Origin: Pontibacter flavimaris
Lineage (GTDB): Bacteria > Bacteroidota > Bacteroidia > Cytophagales > Hymenobacteraceae
DNA: 64,000 nt
Direction of reading: 5' to 3'
Assembly: GCF_001907195.1 (NCBI RefSeq)
Contig: NZ_LVWA01000004.1
Coordinates: 186,001 to 250,000, forward strand
Shown: one piece after another, positions 58,148 to 64,000 of the stretch
Layout of the letters: the number at the start of each line of letters is the position of its first letter
Position numbering within the stretch: the stretch's first letter is position 1
The notes under the pieces: generated by a model
The model's input: the letters and a program-made list of their open reading frames with translations, nothing else
What the model was told of the DNA's origin: nothing
Database searches by the model: none
Made by a program: the position numbers and the translations under genes

Positions 58148-58954
58148 ATGACACAGACCAAAGTAGACACTGTATATTATACCATCACCCGCGGCGACAG
58201 CCCCCTGGTGGCCACCGCCATCCATAATGGCCACGAGGTGCGCCATAACCTGCGGGACCTGTTTAACCTGACGCCCCAGGAGCGGCTGCGCGAGGAAGAC
58301 CCCTTCACAGCGGAGTGGGTAAGTATAACCGATAACCAGATCACGGGCCATTACTCCCGCTTCGAGCTGGACCTGAACCGCCCGCCCGCGAAGGCCATCT
58401 ACCGCAAGCCTGAGGACGCCTGGGGCCTGCAGGTATGGAAGGAGGAGCTGCCGGAGGAGCTGGCCAGGGAATCGATGAAGCGCTACGACAAGTTTTACGA
58501 GGATGTGAAGCAGATGCTGACGCAGCTCTTGGAGGAGCATGGTTGCCTCGTGCTTTACGACCTCCATACTTACAACCACCGCCGCGAGGGCCCAACCGGA
58601 CCTGCCGCCGACCCCGAAGAAAACCCGGAGGTGAACATCGGAACAGGTAACATGAACCGGGAGAAGTGGGCGCCGGTGGTGGAGGCACTCATGCACAGCC
58701 TGAGCCACCACAACTACCAGGGCCGCCGGCTGGATGTGCGCGAAAACGTAAAGTTTAAAGGCGGCCACTTTATGCGCTGGATCCACGACACCTTCGGCGA
58801 CAAAGTATGCGTGATGAGCATCGAGTTCAAGAAGTTCTTTATGGATGAGTGGACCGGGGAGCCCGACCGGGCGCAGGTGCAGGAGATACGGCAGGCGCTG
58901 CAGCAAAGCACCCGCCCCGTGCTGGAGGCGCTGGCGCAGGTATGCCAGGTGTAG
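58148..58954 (+). CDS. N-formylglutamate amidohydrolase family protein
   Basis: A 268-residue zinc-amidohydrolase of the FGase family (fold related to M14 carboxypeptidases). Likely metal-site segments are VATAIHNGHEVRHNL, ELDLNRPPAKAIYR and LVLYDLHTYNHRR. SIEFKKFFMDEWTGEPDR lies near the C-terminus with a candidate catalytic Glu. In histidine degradation FGase cleaves N-formyl-glutamate, but no hut gene is nearby. It is the first gene of a three-gene operon with a DUF1704 peptidase and an ATP-grasp ligase, so another amide or peptide substrate is likely. Confidence 0.88.
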   Translation: MTQTKVDTVYYTITRGDSPLVATAIHNGHEVRHNLRDLFNLTPQERLREEDPFTAEWVSITDNQITGHYSRFELDLNRPPAKAIYRKPEDAWGLQVWKEELPEELARESMKRYDKFYEDVKQMLTQLLEEHGCLVLYDLHTYNHRREGPTGPAADPEENPEVNIGTGNMNREKWAPVVEALMHSLSHHNYQGRRLDVRENVKFKGGHFMRWIHDTFGDKVCVMSIEFKKFFMDEWTGEPDRAQVQEIRQALQQSTRPVLEALAQVCQV

Positions 58955-59096
58955 TGTGCGAATGTCGTAGCACGATTTACGATACTAAAAGTTTGAGTCG
59001 TGATACGTGATACCTGCTACGTGATACGGCATAAAATCCCCGTCAATAAGACTTTTACAGTGCAACCCTCTGCCAACCTGCTAAGCACCTTTAGTA

Positions 59097-60944
59097 ATGA
59101 TAGAAAGTATAACCGACAGCTTTGTAAAGAAAGTCACCCGGAGCCTGAAGCGCGGCAAGCAGGTGCACCGCCGCCTGCCCGATGGCGGGTTGCTGTACAT
59201 CGACCGGCCCCTGCCCTTCCTCCTGCTTTTCCGCCACCCCGCCGGCCAGCCCGACCATGCCACCGCCGATTTTCTGAAGGCTTATGCCGCTTACATCATC
59301 TCGCATGAGGAGCGCACCGAGGAGCTGCGGCCGCTGGTGCAAGGTATAGCCCGGACCATGGCCGATACCTTTGGGGCCTTTATGATCATTGAGCTCATGG
59401 CCGCCCCTGCCGATACTTCCGGGGTGCCGCTCTTTAAAGTGCTGGGGCCGGAGGAGCAGCTGCCCACGACCACTCAAACCATCCAAAGGGAGCTGCAAAG
59501 TATAAAGCTGCCCGGCATACTTACTTCCGTGGAGATTGTGAGCAACGCGCCGCTGCTGCAGGAGCCGCACTGCCTGATGCCGGAGGAGGACCTGAAGAAA
59601 AGCGGTATCCTGATGCTGGGGCTGCAGCTGAAACCGATCTATAAAAACGCTGCCACCGGCAAGATTTACCCCCTGCTGCTGCGCACGCTCCGCGCAAGGG
59701 TGGCCAATGCCCTCAAGAAAACCGTTTTCGACTTTATGAGCGTGCAGACCACCCACCACCCGGTGCATTTCCAGGCGCTGGGGCGGCAGTCGGTAAACCG
59801 CGTGGTGTGGCGCATCGACAGGCAGCTGACAAGTATAAGCGACCAGTTCCGGTTCCTGCTGCTGGTTACACCCGTGAACAACAACGAGGCCTGGGCCGAG
59901 TTCAGGAAGGCAAAGTATAAAAAGCCGCCTACCTTCCACTACCGCCTCATGCCCATCGATGCGGATCAGCTCAAGCGCAAGCTCTACAACATCCCGATCG
60001 AAAAAGTGGACGACCCCACGCTGGGCTTCCTGTTCCGCGACAAACGCCACGAGCTGGACAAGATGCTGACCATGCTCTCGGACCGCAACACGCCCGACTT
60101 CCTCTACAGCAGCATGCAGCTCTACGGCACCGTGGATGACCAGCTGCTGAAAGTGGCCGAAGGCATACTGGCCGCCATACCCGAGCCCACCCGCAGCGAA
60201 GAGATCGATATCATACCGGTGCCTGAGTTTGTGGCGCAAGCTGAGCGGGAGCTGGCTTTTCTGAGAGAGCAGTACCCGGCCCTGGACTCGGGGGTGGATG
60301 TGCGCGATGATATCGTGGGGCTGATCGTGTCGAAGGGCAGGCTGAACGTGGGCACCGACGCCAAAATACCGCGCCACCGCGCCGAGGCCCTGATCCAGCA
60401 CGAGGTAGGCACCCACATCCTGACCTACTTTAACGGCAAGGCACAGCCGCTGCAGCAGCTCTACGTGGGCAGCCCCGGCTACGAGGAGCTGCAGGAGGGA
60501 CTGGCCGTGCTGAGCGAGTGGCTGGTAGGCGGCCTGGACCAGGACCGCATGCGCATCCTGGCTGCGCGCGTGGTGGCCGTGCACCACCTGACCAAGGGCT
60601 GCAGTTTTACTGATAACTTCTGCCGCCTGAGGGACGAGTACCGCTTTGACGACGAGACGGCCTGGAACGTGGCCATGCGCGTGCACCGCGGCGGCGGCCT
60701 CACCAAGGATGCCGTGTACCTGCGGGGGCTGGTGCACCTGCTCAGCTACTTAAAAGAGGGCAACGAGCTGGAGCCGCTGCTCATCGGCAAGATCCGGCAG
60801 GACTACATCCCCATTGTGCAGGAGCTCATCTACCGCAATGTGCTGCGCCCCATGCCCATCAAGCCGCGCTACCTCCTCGACCCGCTCCTCAAACCAAAGC
60901 TGGAACAACTAAAAGCCGGTATTTCAGTATTTAACCTACTGTGA
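59097..60944 (+). CDS. DUF1704 / QEGLA-motif metallopeptidase (MATCAP-related)
   Basis: A 615-residue protein. The C-terminal half contains ALIQHEVGTHILTYFNG, an HExxxH zinc motif, and YEELQEGLAVLSEWLVGG, which holds the QEGLA signature Glu used as the third ligand. This is the family of the eukaryotic tubulin carboxypeptidases MATCAP/TMCP, and bacterial members have been called flavohemoglobin expression-modulating. The N-terminal 250 residues (LLLFRHPAGQPDHATADFLK) are specific to bacteria. Neighbours are an FGase-type amidohydrolase (142 bases upstream) and an ATP-grasp ligase (36 bases downstream). The substrate is unknown, although removal of C-terminal residues is a reasonable inference. 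Confidence 0.9.
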   Translation: MIESITDSFVKKVTRSLKRGKQVHRRLPDGGLLYIDRPLPFLLLFRHPAGQPDHATADFLKAYAAYIISHEERTEELRPLVQGIARTMADTFGAFMIIELMAAPADTSGVPLFKVLGPEEQLPTTTQTIQRELQSIKLPGILTSVEIVSNAPLLQEPHCLMPEEDLKKSGILMLGLQLKPIYKNAATGKIYPLLLRTLRARVANALKKTVFDFMSVQTTHHPVHFQALGRQSVNRVVWRIDRQLTSISDQFRFLLLVTPVNNNEAWAEFRKAKYKKPPTFHYRLMPIDADQLKRKLYNIPIEKVDDPTLGFLFRDKRHELDKMLTMLSDRNTPDFLYSSMQLYGTVDDQLLKVAEGILAAIPEPTRSEEIDIIPVPEFVAQAERELAFLREQYPALDSGVDVRDDIVGLIVSKGRLNVGTDAKIPRHRAEALIQHEVGTHILTYFNGKAQPLQQLYVGSPGYEELQEGLAVLSEWLVGGLDQDRMRILAARVVAVHHLTKGCSFTDNFCRLRDEYRFDDETAWNVAMRVHRGGGLTKDAVYLRGLVHLLSYLKEGNELEPLLIGKIRQDYIPIVQELIYRNVLRPMPIKPRYLLDPLLKPKLEQLKAGISVFNLL

Positions 60945-60980
60945 TCTTCCAGCCACATCAACCAACAAAAAAGCACCCTC

Positions 60981-62030
60981 ATGACAGTAGGATTTGTAGT
61001 AAATAACATAGAAACTGAAAAGGCAGCCTATACCACCATTTTCCTGGCACAGCGCCTGCACAATGCCGGCCACACCGTTTACCTGATGGGCGTGGGCGAC
61101 CTAGCCTATTACCCCGACGGCTACATGGGCGCCAATGCCCTGTGCGCAGACCCCGAACGCAAGTTTAAATCACCGGCCACCTACATCGATTACATCCACA
61201 GCGACAAAGCGCAGCGGGTGCGCATAACCGCCCGCGAGCTGGATGTGCTGATGCTGCGCAACGACCCGTCCTCGGAGCCGGAGGGCCGCTCCTGGGCGCA
61301 GAACGCCGGCATTATTTTCGGCCAGTTGGCCATGCGCCACGGCGTGATCGTGCTCAACGACCCCACCTCGCTCTCCGACGCGGTGAACAAGATGTACTTC
61401 CAGCACTTTCCCGAGGCCGTTCGTCCGCGCACGCTCATCACCCGCGACAAAGAGGAGATAAAGCAGTTCTTTAACGAGCAGAAGAACAACATCATCCTGA
61501 AGCCGCTGCAGGGCTCTGGCGGCTCGGGCGTGTTTATGGTGAAGAAGAAGGATGCCACCAACCTGAACCAGATCGTGGAGGCCATCAGCCGCGACGGCTA
61601 CGTGATAGCGCAGGAGTACCTGCCGGAGGCCACGGAAGGCGACGTGCGCCTGTTTGTGATGAACGGCGAGGCGCTGCAGCACAAAGGAAAATACTGCGCC
61701 ATACGCCGCGTAAACAGCCCCGACGATATCCGCAGCAACATTCACGCCGGCGGCTCTGCCGTGGCCGCCAAGGTAGACCAGCGCATGCTGGACTTGGTGG
61801 AGCTCGTAAGGCCCAAGCTGATTCAGGATGGCATGTTCCTGGTGGGGCTGGATATTGTGGGCGACAAGCTGATGGAGATAAACGTGTTCAGCCCGGGCGC
61901 CCTGCCGACCGCCAGCGAGCTGGAGGGCGTGGACTTCTCGGAGCCGGTGATCGCTGCCCTGGAGCGCAAGGTGCACTACAAGAAAACCTACGGCACCCAA
62001 GTCGACAACAAGACCGTGGCGATGATCTAG
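60981..62030 (+). CDS. Glutathione-synthetase-like ATP-grasp ligase
   Basis: A 349-residue protein. The ATP-grasp core is NIILKPLQGSGGSGVFMVKK, IAQEYLPEATEGDVRLFVMN, KGKYCAIRRVNSPDDIRSNI and LDIVGDKLMEINVFSPGALP, all typical of GshB. The N-terminal part MTVGFVVNNIETEKAAYTTI and LMLRNDPSSEPEGRSWAQNA also match. GshB joins glycine to gamma-glutamyl-cysteine, but no gshA is nearby and the operon partners are peptidase-like. It may ligate an amino acid to a peptide or protein end instead. A terminator follows (62055-62083). Confidence 0.88.
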   Translation: MTVGFVVNNIETEKAAYTTIFLAQRLHNAGHTVYLMGVGDLAYYPDGYMGANALCADPERKFKSPATYIDYIHSDKAQRVRITARELDVLMLRNDPSSEPEGRSWAQNAGIIFGQLAMRHGVIVLNDPTSLSDAVNKMYFQHFPEAVRPRTLITRDKEEIKQFFNEQKNNIILKPLQGSGGSGVFMVKKKDATNLNQIVEAISRDGYVIAQEYLPEATEGDVRLFVMNGEALQHKGKYCAIRRVNSPDDIRSNIHAGGSAVAAKVDQRMLDLVELVRPKLIQDGMFLVGLDIVGDKLMEINVFSPGALPTASELEGVDFSEPVIAALERKVHYKKTYGTQVDNKTVAMI

Positions 62031-62054
62031 CGGAACAAGCTACCTGGAAACTAT

Positions 62055-62083
62055 AAAAGCAGGGCCTCCACCCTGCTTTTTTC
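62055..62083 (+). terminator. Terminator of the amidohydrolase-peptidase-ligase operon
   Basis: Stem AAAAGCAGGG / CCCTGCTTTT followed by TTC. Confidence 0.85.
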
Positions 62084-62273
62084 TTGCCTCCTGGGCGCTC
62101 CGGCTGGCGCGAACCCTGGCTTTAGCGCCCGCAAAGTATAAATCGCACGTATTTCCCTGCCTCTCCAAAAATTTTAGAAAGATTTTAAAGCAGGCAAGTA
62201 GTTGTATTATAATCAGTTACGTCGTCCAGGGAGAGGCAATAGGGGAAAGCGGAAAATCTTTTCTGATTTTCCT

Positions 62274-62303
62274 TTTGAAAATGAAATCAAAGGGGTAATT
62301 TTG
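62274..62303 (+). promoter_or_regulatory. Promoter of the candidate ncRNA
   Basis: TTTG (62274-62277), 18 bases, TAATTTTG (62296-62303), a very good match to the Bacteroidota consensus. No start codon with a usable frame follows. Confidence 0.75.
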
Positions 62304-62308
62304 CACCC

Positions 62309-62566
62309 GAATTGAGAGAGACACTATATCGGAAGGCTAATATAGTTACGGATTATTGTAACGTGCAAGCGCTGCTCTGGTTTTTTTGAAAAGTTTTTTC
62401 AGTGGTCTGACATCAATTCTGCGAGCCAGCGTTATAAATACGCCTGGCGACTCCGGAAAGAAGTAAGTTTACTAAAGATAAGGTTAGATAAAGTTTAGAT
62501 TAGTTTAGTTTGTTTTAAGGTGAGAGAAAGCCCCGTCATTAAATGGCGGGGCTTTTCTCATTTTTA
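62309..62566 (+). ncRNA. Candidate small non-coding RNA, about 250 nt
   Basis: The unit lies between a consensus promoter and a strong hairpin terminator and has no ORF longer than a few codons. Local stems are GTTAC/GTAAC (around 62344-62361) and GCCAGCG / CGCCTGGC (62425-62448). The 3' part (62463-62515) is an unstructured A/T-rich tract. It does not fit tmRNA, RNase P, 6S or SRP RNA signatures by eye. It is followed by no same-strand gene until the exporter at 63163, so it is not a simple leader. Confidence 0.6.
62521..62566. terminator. Terminator of the ncRNA and of the convergent gene
   Basis: TGAGAGAAAGCCCCG pairs with CGGGGCTTTTCTCA over about 14 bases with one mismatch, then TTTTTATACTT follows. 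On the minus strand it lies directly beyond the stop at 62571. Confidence 0.88.
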
Positions 62567-62570
62567 TACT

Positions 62571-63029
62571 TTATACTTCATCCTTTACCAACAGCCAACC
62601 GGTAAGCACCGCCAACGGGATAAGCGCCAACAGCAGCTTGAGTACCACGGCCGGCGCCGCTGTGCCGGAATTCCAGGAGCCTTTGCTGAACGTATAGCGG
62701 GCGCTCACCACCAGGCTCAGAAAGGCCAGCACGGCCAGCACCGCGTGTACCACCTGCAGCACCTGCGGTGCGTTAACGCTGGCATCCCACACCCGCAGCC
62801 CCACGCGCACCAGCCACGGCACCATGGCCAGCGAGCACAGCAGGGCCAGCAGCGTGCCCACCTTTATCCGGAACAGCGTGACCCACGAAGCCATACTGAA
62901 CAGGACCATGCCCGACAGCAGCGCCACATCGGAGTACACATTGTGCGGCACCGACACATAGCCCCTGAAGAAAAGTATAACCGTTGCCATGGCAACACCC
63001 GTGAGAAAGTATAGCAGATACCGCGTCAT
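62571..63029 (-). CDS. Polytopic membrane protein, hypothetical
   Basis: A 152-residue protein with about four hydrophobic helices (YLLYFLTGVAMATVILFFRG, VALLSGMVLFSMASWVTLF, VGTLLALLCSLAMVPWLVRV, VVLKLLLALIPLAVLTGWL). Polar parts are small and no family motif is recognised. The N-terminal MTRYLLYFL and the positive residues place it as an inner-membrane protein. It converges on the ncRNA and shares its terminator. It is divergent from the ABC exporter at 63163, so a functional link is possible but not shown. Confidence 0.7.
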   Translation of the reverse strand: MTRYLLYFLTGVAMATVILFFRGYVSVPHNVYSDVALLSGMVLFSMASWVTLFRIKVGTLLALLCSLAMVPWLVRVGLRVWDASVNAPQVLQVVHAVLAVLAFLSLVVSARYTFSKGSWNSGTAAPAVVLKLLLALIPLAVLTGWLLVKDEV

Positions 63030-63162
63030 ATAGGAGTATCATACTATGAAAAGGCTGTTTCGGATACTGGGGACGGGGTGAAAAGTATAAAGGAACAGCT
63101 CTGCCTAAACAAAACCCCCTGCCGCCTGTATAGCTATATGGCCCAAAGCCGAAAGTATAAGT

Positions 63163-64000
63163 ATGAATAAAGAGCGAAAAGGAACGAGAGACACGATAAA
63201 CCAACAAGAAAAAAAGAGCCTGCGCGAGCAGATGGGGGCGCTGAAGAACCTGCCCAAGTTCTTCCGGCTGATCTGGGAGACGAGCCCGCGCCTGACGATT
63301 GCCAACCTGCTGCTGCGCCTGGTGAAGTCCGCTTTGCCGCTGGCCATGCTGTACGTGGGCAAACTCATCATTGATGAGGTGATCCGGCTGATAGACGTAA
63401 CCGGCGAGCAAAACCTGACCTACCTCTGGACGCTGGTGGCGCTGGAACTGGGCCTGGCTATACTTTCGGATTTAATTAACCGGGGTATTACGCTGGTGGA
63501 CAGCCTGCTGGGCGATTTGTTCTCGAACCGCACTTCGATAACGCTTATTGAACATGCCGCCAAGCTGGACCTGGCGCAGTTCGAGGATGCCACCTTTTAC
63601 GATAAACTGGAGCGGGCACGAAGGCAGACCGTGACGCGGGTGGTGCTCATGTCGCAGGTGCTCTCGCAGCTGCAGGATATTGTTACCATCGGCTTTCTGG
63701 CTGTTGGTTTGATTGCCTTCAACCCCTGGCTTATAGGTATACTTTTAGTAGCGGTAATCCCTTCCTTCCTGGGTGAGACGCACTTTAACGAGCGCAGCTA
63801 CTCCCTCTCCCGCTCCTGGACGCCCGAGCGCCGCGAGCTGGATTACCTCCGCTACATCGGCGCCTCCGACGAAACGGCCAAGGAGATCAAGACCTTTAAC
63901 CTCTCCGGCTTCCTGGCAAAGCGTTTTAAGGAACTATCGGATAAGTATTACCTGCTCAACAAGAACCTCACCGTCCGGCGGGCAGTCTGGGGCAGTGCGC
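63163..64000 (+). CDS. ABC exporter, N-terminal membrane domain (cut by window edge)
   Basis: An open frame from ATG at 63163 (MNKERKGTRDTINQQEKKSL) continues past the window end with 279 residues visible. It is the type I exporter membrane domain: hydrophobic helices LTIANLLLRLVKSALPLAML and TLVALELGLAILSDLI, then DLAQFEDATFYDKLERARRQ and AFNPWLIGILLVAVIPSFLG. The stretch GASDETAKEIKTFNLSGFLA is the common coupling-region pattern of MsbA-like half-transporters. The ATPase domain lies outside the window. The substrate could be a lipid, peptide or drug. Confidence 0.88.
   Translation, partial: MNKERKGTRDTINQQEKKSLREQMGALKNLPKFFRLIWETSPRLTIANLLLRLVKSALPLAMLYVGKLIIDEVIRLIDVTGEQNLTYLWTLVALELGLAILSDLINRGITLVDSLLGDLFSNRTSITLIEHAAKLDLAQFEDATFYDKLERARRQTVTRVVLMSQVLSQLQDIVTIGFLAVGLIAFNPWLIGILLVAVIPSFLGETHFNERSYSLSRSWTPERRELDYLRYIGASDETAKEIKTFNLSGFLAKRFKELSDKYYLLNKNLTVRRAVWGSA

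Larger units (their letters stand above)
62031..62570. other. Intergenic region with terminator and ncRNA unit
   Basis: A 540-bp stretch without any protein gene. It carries the operon terminator, then an unannotated patch (62090-62270), a clear promoter (62274-62303), and about 250 bases ending in a long hairpin terminator (62521-62566). Confidence 0.8.

Noticed and set aside
59091-60737. A 548-residue minus-strand frame
   Set aside because: Shadow of the DUF1704 gene; His/Val/Ala/Leu-rich translation without motifs.
62440-62470. Resemblance of CTCCGGAAAGAAG in the ncRNA to the SRP RNA tip
   Set aside because: The flanking GGTCAGG and GCAGCC parts of the SRP core are missing and the stem does not form.

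Overview
The window reads as chromosomal DNA of a Bacteroidota bacterium, most likely a Cytophagales / Hymenobacteraceae member of the Pontibacter type. This is inferred from the gene families: Bacteroidota-type PurM, LptC next to CoaX, a DksA-like protein without zinc cysteines, group-II-like PcrB, GH3 adenylase, and TPR/PD40/OmpA lipoproteins. It also fits the recF-DUF721 neighbourhood, the promoters of the Bacteroidota form TTTG-N19-TAnnTTTG, and the GC-rich codons interrupted by AT-rich spacers. There is no sign of a prophage, a large transposon, a CRISPR array or an rRNA operon. It looks like core genome with small accessory pieces.

Layout. 1-3040: envelope beta-barrels around purM. 3837-8689 (minus): an OmpA/TPR/PD40 lipoprotein, a conserved hypothetical, and a two-gene membrane iron-sulfur oxidoreductase. 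8857-8932: tRNA-Phe with a textbook promoter. 9192-15315: DnaJ-TPR protein, a holin-like/hypothetical/pcrB operon, an AraC regulator, an acyl-CoA dehydrogenase and a YugP-like peptidase. 15327-18156 (minus): rfaE2, a flippase-like membrane protein, panD and panC. 18297-21241: a GT5-only glycogen-synthase-like protein and glmS. 21305-28837: small exported proteins, a 3HCDH-type protein, ridA, a YihY-family membrane protein, gltX, an AIM24 family protein and a Coa1-like protein. 29133-35532: GH3 adenylase, a broken four-helix-bundle gene, lptB, GH25 lysozyme, recJ and a 36-residue membrane protein. 35539-46801 (minus): a TPR protein, then ppiD, a CNNM/CBS protein, a 57-residue membrane protein, lptC, an outer-membrane protein, coaX, a pseudouridine synthase with a huge Arg-rich leader, scpB and a DksA-like protein. 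47152-53742: a barrel protein, ribH, a TPR protein, pdhA, recF, an AT-rich HEPN-type gene, DUF721 and a thioesterase. 54295-57884: M28 peptidase, a subclass B1 metallo-beta-lactamase, a head-GIN protein and a small membrane protein. 58148-62030: an operon of N-formylglutamate amidohydrolase, a DUF1704/QEGLA metallopeptidase and a glutathione-synthetase-like ATP-grasp ligase. 62274-62566: a probable free-standing ncRNA. The window ends in a membrane protein and a truncated ABC exporter.

What stands out. (1) The short word AAGTATA / TATACTT recurs at very high frequency on both strands, between genes, inside terminators and inside coding regions, where it forces otherwise rare ATA codons. (2) Long intergenic gaps are mosaics of palindromic modules, including a roughly 215-bp structured repeat present five times and a 47-nt stem-loop present four times. 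(3) The 58148-62030 operon pairs a putative amino-acid ligase with a homologue of the eukaryotic tubulin carboxypeptidase family and could be an undescribed peptide or protein tail-modification system. (4) A promoter-to-terminator unit without any ORF marks a candidate new small RNA. (5) A complete B1 metallo-beta-lactamase is encoded on what looks like core chromosome.
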